Assembly: GCF_042652785.1 (NCBI RefSeq)
Contig: NZ_JBHSHD010000002.1
Coordinates: 124,001 to 188,000, forward strand
Source: Dokdonella_A ginsengisoli
GTDB lineage: Bacteria; Pseudomonadota; Gammaproteobacteria; Xanthomonadales; Rhodanobacteraceae
DNA length: 64,000 nucleotides
Reading direction: 5' to 3'
Shown: one piece after another, positions 1-8,874 of the stretch
How the letters are laid out: each line of letters starts with the position of its first letter
How positions within the stretch are numbered: the stretch's first letter is position 1
Position numbers and translations under genes: made by a program
The notes under the pieces: model-generated
What the model was told of the DNA's origin: nothing
What the model saw: only the letters and a program-made list of their open reading frames with translations
The model's database searches: none

Positions 1-684
1 ATAGCCGACATACGGATAGTTTTCGAGCGAGTAGGTCACAACATCCGGCATCGGCGAATCGAACGCCGTGTCCGAAATGACGGTATTCGGCTCCGAGGCG
101 GGACGCACTCGGCTGGCGTCGTCGAAATCGCTCCCGGACTGCGAGGCCTTGAGCAGCGGGAACGTCACCAGCGTATCGGGGCTGGCATTCGTGTCCCGTG
201 CGAAACTCACCAAGGTCAACGAGTTGGCACCCCCATCACCGTTGTACGGCGTCAGCTCACCACTGCTGCTGCAAGCCAAGCGCCAGACTGTAAGGGTGAC
301 GTCTTCCACTCCGACCGGATCCAGCGTGTAGGCGTCCTTGGCCAACAGCGGCACTCGCGCCTGGGCGAGGACGGGACCACTGACCGAACTCGGCAGCGGA
401 TCAGCAGCGCAGCTCGGAGGATAAGTACGAAATCCGTTCGCGTGTGGCGTACCAGGACGAGCGTCACCCGCTTTCGCCAAAGCCTTCTCCGTTGCCACGC
501 CCCCACCCTGAGCGGGAGCTGCGGCACGCACGCGCTTGTTCCTTTCCAAGGCATCAGCAGCGACCGCTGCTTGATGGGACTTGATCGCCGAAGGCGAAAT
601 TGGAGTCAAGTTGCTGTCGGCAACAGCGGGAATGGCGACGACGCCGGCAGCGAGGGCCAGCGTCAGTGTGGTCAGATTTCGCAT
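1..684 (-). CDS. Secreted protein of unknown function, 3' end beyond the window
   Basis: The frame opens at an ATG at 684 and stays open for 228 codons to the window edge, so the C-terminus is missing. Residues 1-23 form a clear Sec signal peptide (MRNLTTLTLALAAGVVAIP, then AVADS). The mature part is polar, rich in Ala, Pro and Ser, with a central segment that looks beta-rich (DVTLTVWRLACSSSGELTPY). I recognise no family. Base composition is lower in GC than the genes after 1.8 kb, as for the next gene, so both may belong to a horizontally acquired or fast-evolving patch. Function unknown; probably exported to periplasm or surface. Confidence 0.7.
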   Translation of the reverse strand, partial: MRNLTTLTLALAAGVVAIPAVADSNLTPISPSAIKSHQAAVAADALERNKRVRAAAPAQGGGVATEKALAKAGDARPGTPHANGFRTYPPSCAADPLPSSVSGPVLAQARVPLLAKDAYTLDPVGVEDVTLTVWRLACSSSGELTPYNGDGGANSLTLVSFARDTNASPDTLVTFPLLKASQSGSDFDDASRVRPASEPNTVISDTAFDSPMPDVVTYSLENYPYVGY

Positions 685-728
685 CGGTGTATCCCCATCA
701 TCATGTCCTCGAAAGCATGGATCACTCG

Positions 729-747
729 TGATGAATTATTGATGAAT
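729..747. repeat. Direct repeat TGATGAAT, 11-bp period
   Basis: TGATGAAT occurs at 729-736 and again at 740-747, one helical turn apart, about 45 bp upstream of the start of the secreted-protein gene at 684. The spacing suits a tandem regulator site, but the surrounding DNA is AT-rich and chance is possible. Confidence 0.3.
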
Positions 748-796
748 CTTAAAGCCTCGGCATGAGAACACATAATTTTCCAGCAGATACATTAAT

Positions 797-822
797 GCCG
801 CCGACGAGCAATCGTCGGCGGC
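797..822 (-). terminator. Hairpin terminator of the 844-1434 gene
   Basis: A perfect 11-bp stem (797-807 with 812-822) closes a 4-base loop, 22 bp beyond the stop codon of the minus-strand gene ending at 844. On the minus strand the hairpin is followed by an AT-rich tract (ATTAATG) rather than a pure T-run, so termination may be moderate. Confidence 0.6.
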
Positions 823-843
823 CTCGTCACACCCACAGGCCGC

Positions 844-1434
844 TCAGGGGCAACCCGAGCCAGCGGGAGGATTTCTCCACCCAGGAGGGAAGAAATACGG
901 ATCGCAAGAAACCTTCCTCGTCCATACCGCAGAATTCGCTGGTGATGTAAAATCGTCCCCAGAGAATCTGGCATTAAAAGCATGATTCCCAATTGAGCCG
1001 ACACCCGCTGGAATAATATAAGAGAATCTTACCTTCGTAGGAGATCCCATCACCCATGGCAAATACTGGTTGAATATAGGATACCAAACGTTGACGACCC
1101 GGGTATATGTTGTATTTCCATCATCAATTCTAATTCTGTTTACCTTCTGCCCATCCACAAACAGTTCAATATACCCACCGCCTTCGGTGCCTCCGCCGTC
1201 CTCCCGGAATTTCTGTATTACATAATCCGGATTTCCGATTACATTCACATCAAAAAATACAGTATCGCCCGGGAAATTCCATTGCTCTCGACATAATTCG
1301 TCGGGGCGACCTAAAGAGCCAGGCTTGACGCACGTGATGGAAACACCAGGCTCGTTGACCGCAAACGCCGAATCCGAAAAAATTATAATAAACACGGATG
1401 AAATAAGCATAGCGATTGAAAAAGCATTGCGCAT
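844..1434 (-). CDS. Secreted hypothetical protein, low GC
   Basis: 196 residues. Residues 1-25 are a Sec signal peptide (hydrophobic core SIAMLISSVFIIIF, cut near AFA-VN). The mature protein has Cys at several positions that could pair (ITCVKPG, DELCREQ, VSCDPYF, GSGCP) and reads as an all-beta sandwich, perhaps an Ig-like or adhesin-like fold; this is inference. An excellent Shine-Dalgarno (AGGAGG, 1439-1444) fixes the start. Codon use includes many A/T-ending codons (Ile ATA/ATT, Asn AAT), unlike the GC-ending codons of the rest of the window, which suggests recent transfer. No family recognised. Confidence 0.75.
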   Translation of the reverse strand: MRNAFSIAMLISSVFIIIFSDSAFAVNEPGVSITCVKPGSLGRPDELCREQWNFPGDTVFFDVNVIGNPDYVIQKFREDGGGTEGGGYIELFVDGQKVNRIRIDDGNTTYTRVVNVWYPIFNQYLPWVMGSPTKVRFSYIIPAGVGSIGNHAFNARFSGDDFTSPANSAVWTRKVSCDPYFFPPGWRNPPAGSGCP

Positions 1435-1828
1435 AAAACCTCCTTTTTTAGGTCGCGAAAACTACTTATCCGCAGTCACTATCAGTGCATTTCCGAGAAA
1501 GAATTTTCCACCCTATTCTCAGCCCAATGCAGTGGAGCCACGCCACCCACTAATCGGATCGACGACTTCCTTCGTTTATCCGCAAACAGTTTATCCATCA
1601 ATCCCGCCACTGGACCGCTCTCAACGGCTCGCCATATAAGCCACTTAACATCCAACACTTTTAATCTCTACCTCACGCAGCTAGACGCTCGCGACCATTA
1701 ACTCGGGGCAGGATATACAATCTATACCAATCGGGCAGGTCGGCAAACAAGGGAAAACCCTAAGGCCAGACTTCTTGGACATCCGCAATGCCTTGCCAGC
1801 CCTCAGCCATCCTTTACTGGTATCCACG
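1435..1828. other. AT-rich intergenic region
   Basis: About 390 bp between the divergent low-GC gene and rlmI. It is clearly more AT-rich than the rest of the window. It must hold the promoter of the minus-strand gene (its Shine-Dalgarno is at 1439-1444) and of rlmI. No convincing ORF, RNA gene or repeat is seen. Confidence 0.5.
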
Positions 1829-3013
1829 ATGAATCCACAAGCTGCCGAACCCCTGCCCCTGATCCACCTCAAGACCGAACGCCGCTCCAACCATCCCTGG
1901 ATCTTCCAGAAAATGGTCGAGAAGCCGGTGAACAAGCCCAAGCCCGGCACCGTCGTCGACATCGTCGACCGCGAAGGCACGTTCGCCGGCCGCGGCTTCT
2001 ACAACGGCCATTCGCGCATCGCGCTGCGCGTGCTGACCGCCGATCCGGACGAGGCCGTCGACGAAGACTTCTTCGCGCGCCGCATCGCGGCGGCGGTCTC
2101 GCTGCGCCGCGACACGCTCGGGCTGGACAAGGTCACCGACGCGTATCGCCTGATCCACTCCGAAGGCGACGGCCTTTCCGGTCTGGTCGTCGACCGTTTC
2201 GCCGACACGCTGGTCATCGAATACTTCTCGGCCGGCATGTTCCGCCAGCGCGACCTGATCCGGCGCCGCCTGCTCGAGCACTTCCCCGACGCGAACCTGT
2301 ACTGGTTCGCCGAGGAGCACGTGCAGAAGCAGGAGAGCTTCGACTGCGGGATTCCGGCACCGCCGACGCCGACGGTGATCCACGAACACGGCGTGGGCTT
2401 CCACGCCGCGCCGGGCACCAAGCACAAGACCGGCTTCTTCGCCGACCAGCGCGACAACCGCAAGACGCTGTCGGAATTCTGCACCGGCAAGCGCGTGCTC
2501 GACCTGTGCTGCAATTCCGGCGGCTTCGGCATCTACGCCAAGACCATCGGCGGCGCCGACGAGGTGGTCGGCGTCGACCTCGACGAGGAGATCCTCGGCA
2601 TCGCCGAGAAGAACGCACGCCTGAACAAGGCGCGCGTGCGCTTCGTGCAGGCCGACATCTTCCACTGGCTGCGCGACGCCGCGGCGAACAACGCCAAGCA
2701 GTTCGACGTCGTCGTCCTCGATCCGGCCAAGATGACGCGCGACCGCGAGCAGGTGATCCCGGCGCTGAAGAAGTACCTGGACATGAACAAGCTCGCGCTC
2801 GGCGCGGTGAAGCCGGGCGGAATCTTCCTGACCTGCTCGTGCACCGGGCTGGTCAGCGAGGAACAGTTCCTCGACATGCTGCGCCGCGCGGCGTTCTACG
2901 CCAACCGCACGGTGCAGGTGCTGAAGGTCAGCGGCGCCGGCCCGGATCACCCGTGGCAGGCGCACGTGCCCGAATCGCGCTATCTCAAGGCGGCGTTCTG
3001 CCGCGTCGAGTGA
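1829..3013 (+). CDS. rlmI: Class I SAM-dependent 23S rRNA methyltransferase (RlmI-like)
   Basis: 394 residues, matching the roughly 396 of E. coli RlmI, which makes m5C1962 in 23S rRNA. An N-terminal PUA-type RNA-binding part (LKTERRSNHPWIFQKMVEKP) is followed by the EEHVQKQESF linker and a Rossmann methyltransferase fold with the SAM loop VLDLCCNSGGFG, the acidic VVGVDLDEE and the catalytic region VVVLDPAKMTRDREQV with a later TCSCTG cysteine motif. I chose ATG 1829 (MNPQAAEP) over an in-frame ATG at 1775 because homologues begin close to this point and the extra 18 residues look non-coding. The family also includes paralogues with other rRNA targets, so the exact target base is inferred. 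Confidence 0.85.
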   Translation: MNPQAAEPLPLIHLKTERRSNHPWIFQKMVEKPVNKPKPGTVVDIVDREGTFAGRGFYNGHSRIALRVLTADPDEAVDEDFFARRIAAAVSLRRDTLGLDKVTDAYRLIHSEGDGLSGLVVDRFADTLVIEYFSAGMFRQRDLIRRRLLEHFPDANLYWFAEEHVQKQESFDCGIPAPPTPTVIHEHGVGFHAAPGTKHKTGFFADQRDNRKTLSEFCTGKRVLDLCCNSGGFGIYAKTIGGADEVVGVDLDEEILGIAEKNARLNKARVRFVQADIFHWLRDAAANNAKQFDVVVLDPAKMTRDREQVIPALKKYLDMNKLALGAVKPGGIFLTCSCTGLVSEEQFLDMLRRAAFYANRTVQVLKVSGAGPDHPWQAHVPESRYLKAAFCRVE

Positions 3014-3097
3014 CGGGCGCCTCGACTCGAAGGGTCCCGCTCGTCGTCGTTCCCGCTTTCGCGCAAAAGACGACGCTGGTCGAGCTTTCCCGATGCC

Positions 3098-4987
3098 TCA
3101 CTTCCCGGCGGCGGGACTCGTCGCCGGGATGCGGTCGGCCAGCACCAGCTCCGCGCGCATCGGCTGGCCGCCGCGACGGTAGTCGACGGGCAGGCGCGTA
3201 CCGGCCGGCAGCTCGCGCAGGCGCTGGCGCCACTCGGACAGGGAGCGCCGGGCGACCGCTTCGCCGTCGATGGCCGTGATGCGGTCGCCGGTGCGCAGCT
3301 GCCCACCCGCGGCCGCGCTGTCCGCGGCGACGTCGACGACCTCGAGCGCCTCCTCCGCACCGAGCAGCCACAGGCCGCTGCGATCGAAGGCGTCGCCCTT
3401 GGCGAAGTCCGCGTTCGGCGCCAGGTACATGCGCTTGGCCGCATAGTCGAACGCGACGGTGAAACGCTTGAGCACGCCGGCGCCGAGATTGGCCTGCGGA
3501 TCGGGCGCCGCGAACGCGCTCTTCTCGCCGAGGTAGAGATCGCCGGCGACGCCGTCGACCGCGACCGTGCCGAGCTCGAGCCTGCCCAGCCGCACCGGGC
3601 GCCCGCGTGCGGGACCGCCGACGCCCCAGCCGACCACCGCCTCCGGCGCGGCGCGGTACTTCTGCGCCAGCGCGTGCTCCTTCGCGAACGGCGAATGCAG
3701 CGTCAGCGACGCGCGCGAACCGGTGTCGACGCTGATGCGCAGCGGCAGTCCGTCGAGCCGACCGGCGACGATCGGAATGCGCTCGGCCAGCTCGAACGGC
3801 ACCGCCGTCGCTTCCGGCGGCGGCGCGAATTTCGCCGGCTCGGCCAGCACGAGTTCGCGCCTGGCGTAGTCGATCGTCACGCCGAAGCGGCGGAACATCT
3901 CGTAGCCGACCAGGCCGTCGCTGTCGTAGCCCTCGACGGCGGGCAGCTGGCCCAGGCTCATGATCATGAACACCGGCGCGGCCAGTTTCGCGTCGCCGAC
4001 GCGGACCTCCTTCGCGTGCGCGAATGCGACGTCGACCGTCTCGTCGCCGGCGCCGCGCGCAGCCAGCTTGCCCTCGCCCTTGAGGCCGAATTTTGCCGCC
4101 GCCGCGGGCGTGAGCAGGTTCGCGCCGCCGGTGTCGACGAGGAAGCGCGCCTTCCTGCCGTCGAGCTCGCCGTCGACGTAGATGTGGTTGTTGACCAGCT
4201 CGAACGGAATCAGCGTGACGCCGGCCGCGTTGTCGATGCGCGCCGTCGGCGCCATCGCGGGTGCGGCGAAATCCGCATCGGTGACCGGCACGTTCCACGC
4301 CACGCTCTCCACGCGCACCTCGGTACGCTGGCGCGGCTCGACGTGCCCGGCGGCATCGGCGACGTCGGTGACCGAGCGAAACGGTTGGCGCAGGCCGTCG
4401 ACCGCGCGCCAGTCGTCGAGCACGGTGGTGGCGGTGTCCTGGCCCTGGCGCTGGACGACGCGCACGAGCAGGTGCGTGGCCGGATCGAACCATAGGCCGA
4501 CCGGATCGCCGCCGTCCGGCGTCGCGATGACGACGTCGTAGCGCCGGCCGTCCGCCTCGCGCACCTGCGGCCGTTCCCACTGCGCGGGATGGCGTTCGGG
4601 ATACCAGTAACCGTGCGCGTCGAGCCAGGCCTGGCTGCGCGCACGGCGCCGGGCGTCTTCGGCGTCGAGCACGGCGACTTCGCCGCCCGGATCGCGGCTC
4701 CAGCCGGCACGCCCGTCGTAGCCGTCGGCGCCCTCGATCGGACCGAGCCGGTACTGGCTGGCCGAGCGACCGCGCAGCAGGTCCTGCACCGAGCGATAGG
4801 TGCCGTCCAGGCCGCCGGCGCGCAGGCTGCCGCGGATTTCCGCCGCCTTCATCGCATCCCAGCGTGCCCCGCCGCTGGCCTCCTTGTAGCGCGCGAACAG
4901 CACCGCCGCGTCGTCCGCGGGCGCGCCGCGCGCACCGGCGCAGACCACGGCGAGCAGCAGCAGGCCCGCCCGTACGTGCTTCAACAT
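3098..4987 (-). CDS. Secreted double retropepsin-like aspartic protease with PDZ domain
   Basis: 629 residues with signal peptide (1-22). After an approximately 240-residue N-terminal part, which resembles outer-membrane-associated repeat proteins, come two retropepsin-like halves with active-site motifs VDTGGA (Asp285) and VDTGSR (Asp421), 136 residues apart, then a C-terminal PDZ domain (about 545-620, LRTGDRITAIDGEAV). Retropepsins normally work as dimers of one-Asp chains; here both Asp are on one chain, so a pepsin-like intramolecular active site is likely. It should act in the periplasm or outside the cell. It is divergent from an ArsR-like regulator across an operator palindrome at 5033-5064, which implies it is the regulated target. 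Confidence 0.8.
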   Translation of the reverse strand: MLKHVRAGLLLLAVVCAGARGAPADDAAVLFARYKEASGGARWDAMKAAEIRGSLRAGGLDGTYRSVQDLLRGRSASQYRLGPIEGADGYDGRAGWSRDPGGEVAVLDAEDARRRARSQAWLDAHGYWYPERHPAQWERPQVREADGRRYDVVIATPDGGDPVGLWFDPATHLLVRVVQRQGQDTATTVLDDWRAVDGLRQPFRSVTDVADAAGHVEPRQRTEVRVESVAWNVPVTDADFAAPAMAPTARIDNAAGVTLIPFELVNNHIYVDGELDGRKARFLVDTGGANLLTPAAAAKFGLKGEGKLAARGAGDETVDVAFAHAKEVRVGDAKLAAPVFMIMSLGQLPAVEGYDSDGLVGYEMFRRFGVTIDYARRELVLAEPAKFAPPPEATAVPFELAERIPIVAGRLDGLPLRISVDTGSRASLTLHSPFAKEHALAQKYRAAPEAVVGWGVGGPARGRPVRLGRLELGTVAVDGVAGDLYLGEKSAFAAPDPQANLGAGVLKRFTVAFDYAAKRMYLAPNADFAKGDAFDRSGLWLLGAEEALEVVDVAADSAAAGGQLRTGDRITAIDGEAVARRSLSEWRQRLRELPAGTRLPVDYRRGGQPMRAELVLADRIPATSPAAGK

Positions 4988-5032
4988 CGTCGTGCTCCGT
5001 CGTGGTTCGGCGGCGCTTGCGCGCGACCGCCG

Positions 5033-5064
5033 TTGTTTGAATAATTCAACGAAATTTCAAACAA
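5033..5064. promoter_or_regulatory. Palindromic operator between protease and ArsR-like gene
   Basis: Perfect 9-bp arms TTGTTTGAA (5033-5041) and TTCAAACAA (5056-5064) flank a 14-bp spacer. Nested in it are a second palindrome, TTGAA-TAA-TTCAA (5037-5049), and GAAATTTC (5051-5058). The element is AT-rich in GC-rich surroundings and ends 13 bp before the ArsR-like start, so it probably covers the promoters of both divergent genes. A winged-helix dimer is the obvious ligand. Confidence 0.7.
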
Positions 5065-5077
5065 GGCAACCCAACCG

Positions 5078-5665
5078 ATGGCACGGAGCAAACGCGCGCC
5101 CGTCGAGGCCGCCGCGCAGATCGAGCTGCTGGCGTCGCCGACGCGCATCGAGATCGTCGACACGCTGGAGGCGCTCGGCGGACCGGTGTCCGTGGCCGAA
5201 CTCGCAGCCCAGCTCGGCCGCCCGGCCGACGGGCTCTACTACCACCTGCGCCAGCTCGCCGCCGGCGGACTGATCGAGGAGGAGGTCACCGCCGAGGGGC
5301 GGCGCTACCGCTCGCGCACGCGGGCCGGCGATCGCCTGCGCCTGCGCTACCGCCCTGGCGCGAACGCGAACGCGCAGGCGGTCGGCCGCGTCGCCGCCAG
5401 CGTGCTGCGCGTGGCGGGCCGCGACTTCGCGCGCGCGATCGCCGACCGCGACTCGGTCGTCGACGGCCCGCTGCGCGAACTGTGGGCCGCACGCGGCAAG
5501 GGCTGGGTCGGGCCGGACGAGCTGGCCGAGATCAACCGGCTACTGACGCGCCTGATGGACCTGCTGCAGCAGCCGCGCGACGCACGCCGCGACCGCCTGG
5601 TCTCGCTGTCCTGGGTGCTCGCCCCGCTCGAACCGCAGCCGGCGCGGCGCGGCGCCGACGAGTGA
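5078..5665 (+). CDS. ArsR-like winged-helix transcription regulator
   Basis: 195 residues. Residues 10-80 are a winged helix-turn-helix (IELLASPTRIEIVDTLEAL, then AELAAQLGRPADGLYYHL for the recognition helix and a basic wing REGGRRYR-like segment EGRRYRSR). The C-terminal 110 residues are helical and probably dimerise or sense a signal; no metal-binding Cys cluster is visible, so it is not a classical arsenic or cadmium sensor. It lies divergent from the secreted retropepsin gene with a strong palindrome between them, so autoregulation and control of the protease are likely. The ligand is unknown. Confidence 0.8.
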   Translation: MARSKRAPVEAAAQIELLASPTRIEIVDTLEALGGPVSVAELAAQLGRPADGLYYHLRQLAAGGLIEEEVTAEGRRYRSRTRAGDRLRLRYRPGANANAQAVGRVAASVLRVAGRDFARAIADRDSVVDGPLRELWAARGKGWVGPDELAEINRLLTRLMDLLQQPRDARRDRLVSLSWVLAPLEPQPARRGADE

Positions 5666-5695
5666 ACGCCGCCCGGCGCCGCGGCAATGCCGCGA

Positions 5696-7930
5696 TCAGT
5701 CGAAGCCGTCGGCGAACACCTCGTCCGCGTGGTCGCGCCACCACAGCAGCAGATCGCGCAGGGCGGCCGGCGCGTTCTGCGCGGCGGGAGCGCCGGCCTG
5801 GTTGGCGCGGTTCACGCCGTGGCAGCCGTCGCAGGCTCGGATCTCGCCCGGCTGCACGCTGATCCAGTAGCGCTCGCGCACGACCGCAGCGCCGTCGGCG
5901 GCGGTGCTCTGCCAGCTCATCGCACGCTGCGCCGGTACCAGCGCGGCGACCGAACCGTCGGCAGCGATCTTCACCGCACCGGTCGGCGCACCGGCCGGCG
6001 CGGGCGGCATGAACGACAGCGCAGCCGGCTCGTGCAGCGGCCGCGCCAGCACGCGGCGGCCGTCGCGCGGCTGCACGGTGCCGCCCATGCCGCGCAGCAG
6101 GTCGGCCTGGAAGAACTGCATCCAGACGATGTCGCGCGGCGTGCCGGCGCCGCCCACGGTCTGCACGCCGCCGGGAACGCGCAGGTCGTAGGGCTGCTGG
6201 CGATCGGCATCGTCGCGCGCGGTGACGTTGCGGCCGACCAGTACGCCGAGCCCGCGCTCGCGCAGGAACGCACGAAAGCGCGCCGGATCGACGCCCGCCT
6301 CGGCGAAGACCTGCGCTTCGGCAGCCGCCAGCGCGGGTTCCGCCGTCGCCGCCGGCACCTCGCGCGCACGCACCTCCACCGGCGACAGCTCCCACAGCGG
6401 CCCGTCGTAGCTGACCAGCACGTCGGGATCCCAGTACGACACGCTCTTGACCAGGCCCGGCGTCAGCGCCTCCACCGGCGTCGCCGTGCCGGCGCCCAGT
6501 GCCAGGCGTTGCAGGCGGAAGGTGTAGTTGGAGGCCGGATGCTCGCGCGTGCCGGTGTTGCCGGCGAGCTGCCACTGCCCGGTCCACACCGCGACGAGGG
6601 CTCCGTCGGACAGCGGCAGCGGATCGCGGTAGCGCCCCGGGAACGCGGGCGGCGCGCTGTCGTGCAGTTCCGCCGCGCTGCGCGGTGCGTGGTAGGTGAC
6701 CACCAGATCGTCGGCGTTCGCGTCCGGCGCGGCCCGGATCGACACCAGCTGCCCGGCCGCGTGCGTGTAGAACTCCGGTGCGTCGATCGCGTAGTAGCGG
6801 CCGGGCTGCGTGGGGTCCTCGGCCAGTTGCAGCAGATTCTCCACCGGGTTCGGGTTGGCGCGGCCGGACGTCTGCGCGATGAAGTCGCCGAGCGCGGCGT
6901 CGCCGGTGAAGCTGCGCGCGAAATACGAATGCAGTTCGTGACGGCCGACGTGGTTCAGCGTCTCCTCGCCGGAACCGTCCTGGTTGATCTGCCATGGGAA
7001 GAAGAAATTGAAGCGGTGGCCGTTGACTGCGGAGCCCGCCACCGCGGTCAGCGGCTCGGGGTAGGGTTCCGGCGCGCGCGGGCCGCGCGCGGCGGAGGCG
7101 GCCTCGCTGGCGTAGTCGAACGTGCCGTAGACCGACGCGCCGCCGCCCTGCTCGGCGTCGGCGTCCGTCTCGGCCTGCTGGTCGGTCTGCAGATGGTCCC
7201 AGCGCGTGAACACGATGCGTCCGTAGCTGTCCACCAGCGGGCCGAAAGAGCCGGACGGCGCGTGCTGCAGCAAGGTCAACCGCCCGTCCGGCGCGAGCTT
7301 CCACAGGCCGCTGGTCGACGGTGTGGATTCGTACTCGTCCAGCTGCGGATACAGGTGACGGCGACCGTCGCGCGGACGGTCGCTGGCGAACACGAGGCCG
7401 CCGTCGGATGCGTACGCCGGTTCGACGTTGTTGAAGTCCGCCGGCTGGCCGGCGACACGAGTGATCGAGACCGGCTGCCCGCGGCCCAGGCCGGCGACTT
7501 CGTAGAGCTGCCAGTACCACTGGCCGACCTGGTACTGCGCCGTCGGCGCGCCGACCAGCATGCTGAACACCGCCTTGTCGCCGGCGAAGGCGACGGCCGG
7601 ATCGCGCACCGCGATCGCGTTTGCGCCCTGCCGGCCGGCGTTGCCGTAGCCGGCCTCCTGCGTGAGGTTGCGCAGGAAGCCGTCGGGATAGCGGATCCAC
7701 AGATCGCCGCCGCGCGCGACCGCCTGCATGCCACCGCGGTGGTTGGCGAACACCGAGCCGATGGTGGCGAAGTCGGCCGGTACCGGCACCTGGGTCACGA
7801 ACAGCAGCGGATTCGCCGGCGAGCCCTGCGGCGCGGCGACGGCGAAAGACGCCGCAGCAGCGGCGGCGAGGCACGCGGCGGCACGGACGGCGGCGACACC
7901 CGCCGCGGAACGCAGGATCGTCAACGGCAT
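5696..7930 (-). CDS. Secreted beta-propeller protein with one heme c site (hydrazine synthase alpha-like)
   Basis: 744 residues with a signal peptide (about 1-33). The body shows repeated beta-propeller strands (GGLVFASDRPRDG, GRIVFTRWDHLQTDQQ) that recall the middle domain of the hydrazine synthase alpha-subunit family; from memory this is a broad family found in many non-anammox bacteria. Near the C-terminus is one heme c motif, Cys700-Asp-Gly-Cys703-His704, preceded by a segment like cytochrome-type linkers. The last residues are EVFADGFD, a motif shared with the secreted protein at 24454-27513. Nothing suggests hydrazine chemistry here; a periplasmic or surface electron-transfer or sugar-binding role is only a guess. 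Confidence 0.7.
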   Translation of the reverse strand: MPLTILRSAAGVAAVRAAACLAAAAAASFAVAAPQGSPANPLLFVTQVPVPADFATIGSVFANHRGGMQAVARGGDLWIRYPDGFLRNLTQEAGYGNAGRQGANAIAVRDPAVAFAGDKAVFSMLVGAPTAQYQVGQWYWQLYEVAGLGRGQPVSITRVAGQPADFNNVEPAYASDGGLVFASDRPRDGRRHLYPQLDEYESTPSTSGLWKLAPDGRLTLLQHAPSGSFGPLVDSYGRIVFTRWDHLQTDQQAETDADAEQGGGASVYGTFDYASEAASAARGPRAPEPYPEPLTAVAGSAVNGHRFNFFFPWQINQDGSGEETLNHVGRHELHSYFARSFTGDAALGDFIAQTSGRANPNPVENLLQLAEDPTQPGRYYAIDAPEFYTHAAGQLVSIRAAPDANADDLVVTYHAPRSAAELHDSAPPAFPGRYRDPLPLSDGALVAVWTGQWQLAGNTGTREHPASNYTFRLQRLALGAGTATPVEALTPGLVKSVSYWDPDVLVSYDGPLWELSPVEVRAREVPAATAEPALAAAEAQVFAEAGVDPARFRAFLRERGLGVLVGRNVTARDDADRQQPYDLRVPGGVQTVGGAGTPRDIVWMQFFQADLLRGMGGTVQPRDGRRVLARPLHEPAALSFMPPAPAGAPTGAVKIAADGSVAALVPAQRAMSWQSTAADGAAVVRERYWISVQPGEIRACDGCHGVNRANQAGAPAAQNAPAALRDLLLWWRDHADEVFADGFD

Positions 7931-8104
7931 GGATTCCCCCTCGATGGACGGTTGCCCGTACCCAACGCAATGCGGCGCCGCAACGCACGCGCCCCATGCA
8001 CATTCCCACGGCGAACGGCGCCGAAAAGGGACCGGCTGTGCACTTCCCGACGCCGACGGCGGCCGGCGCCGCTAAACTGGGCGACTGTCCCACAGGAGTC
8101 CGCC

Positions 8105-8698
8105 ATGAAATCCGAGCCCGCCGCCGTGACCACCGCCCAGGCCGAGGAAGCCGTGCGCACGCTGCTGCGCTGGGCCGGCGAGGACCCTGCGCGCGAAGGC
8201 CTGCTCGACACGCCCAAGCGCGTGGTCGAGGCCTACCGCGACTGGTTCTCCGGCTACGCGATCGACCCGGCCGACTACCTGCGCCGCACCTTCGAGGAAG
8301 TGGCCGGCTACGACGAGATGATCGTGCTGCGCGACATCGAGTTCGAGTCGTTCTGCGAGCACCACATGGCGCCGATCATCGGCCGCGCGCACATCGGCTA
8401 CCTGCCGACCGACAAGGTGGTCGGCATCAGCAAGCTGGCGCGCGTGGTCGACGCCTACGCGCGGCGCTTCCAGGTGCAGGAGAAGCTGACCGCGCAGGTC
8501 GCCCACTGCATCGAGGACGTGCTCAAGCCGCGCGGCGTCGGCGTGGTCGTCGACGCCGTGCACCAGTGCATGACCACGCGCGGCGTGCACAAGCGCGGCG
8601 TGTCGATGATCACCAGCCAGATGCGCGGCAGCTTCCGCGACGACGCACGCACGCGCGCCGAATTCCTGCGCTTCATCGACATCCATTCGCCGCACTGA
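8105..8698 (+). CDS. folE: GTP cyclohydrolase I
   Basis: 197 residues, normal for FolE. It converts GTP to 7,8-dihydroneopterin triphosphate, the first step to tetrahydrofolate. Hallmarks seen are DTPKRV near residue 40, the zinc/active-site segment FESFCEHHMAP, the GYLPTDKVVGISKLAR strand, and the second Cys segment HQCMTTRGV (zinc ligand). The ATG at 8105 has a Shine-Dalgarno AGGAG at 8094-8098; a TAAACT -10 box lies at 8073-8078. It is read away from the heme-protein gene, so 7931-8104 is a shared divergent promoter region. Confidence 0.95.
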   Translation: MKSEPAAVTTAQAEEAVRTLLRWAGEDPAREGLLDTPKRVVEAYRDWFSGYAIDPADYLRRTFEEVAGYDEMIVLRDIEFESFCEHHMAPIIGRAHIGYLPTDKVVGISKLARVVDAYARRFQVQEKLTAQVAHCIEDVLKPRGVGVVVDAVHQCMTTRGVHKRGVSMITSQMRGSFRDDARTRAEFLRFIDIHSPH

Positions 8699-8874
8699 GC
8701 GCGGCGTCCGCCGGCGGCGGACGAACCGGCTCCGAGGCGACGCTCCACGGCGACGGAAAGGGCGTTCCGCGGCACCACGGCCGGCGGCCCGGGCGATTGC
8801 CGTGTCCGACCCTCGGCGCGACGTGCGATCGGCTAAGCTGCGCGCCCACGCCGCCCCGACTGCCGGACAACCGC

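Noticed and set aside
5687..8698. Open frame of 1003 codons on the plus strand across the heme-protein gene into folE
   Set aside because: It is antisense to the 744-residue protein over most of its length; its upstream part is Arg/Ala/Gly-rich with no domain. Only the end, from ATG 8105, is folE.
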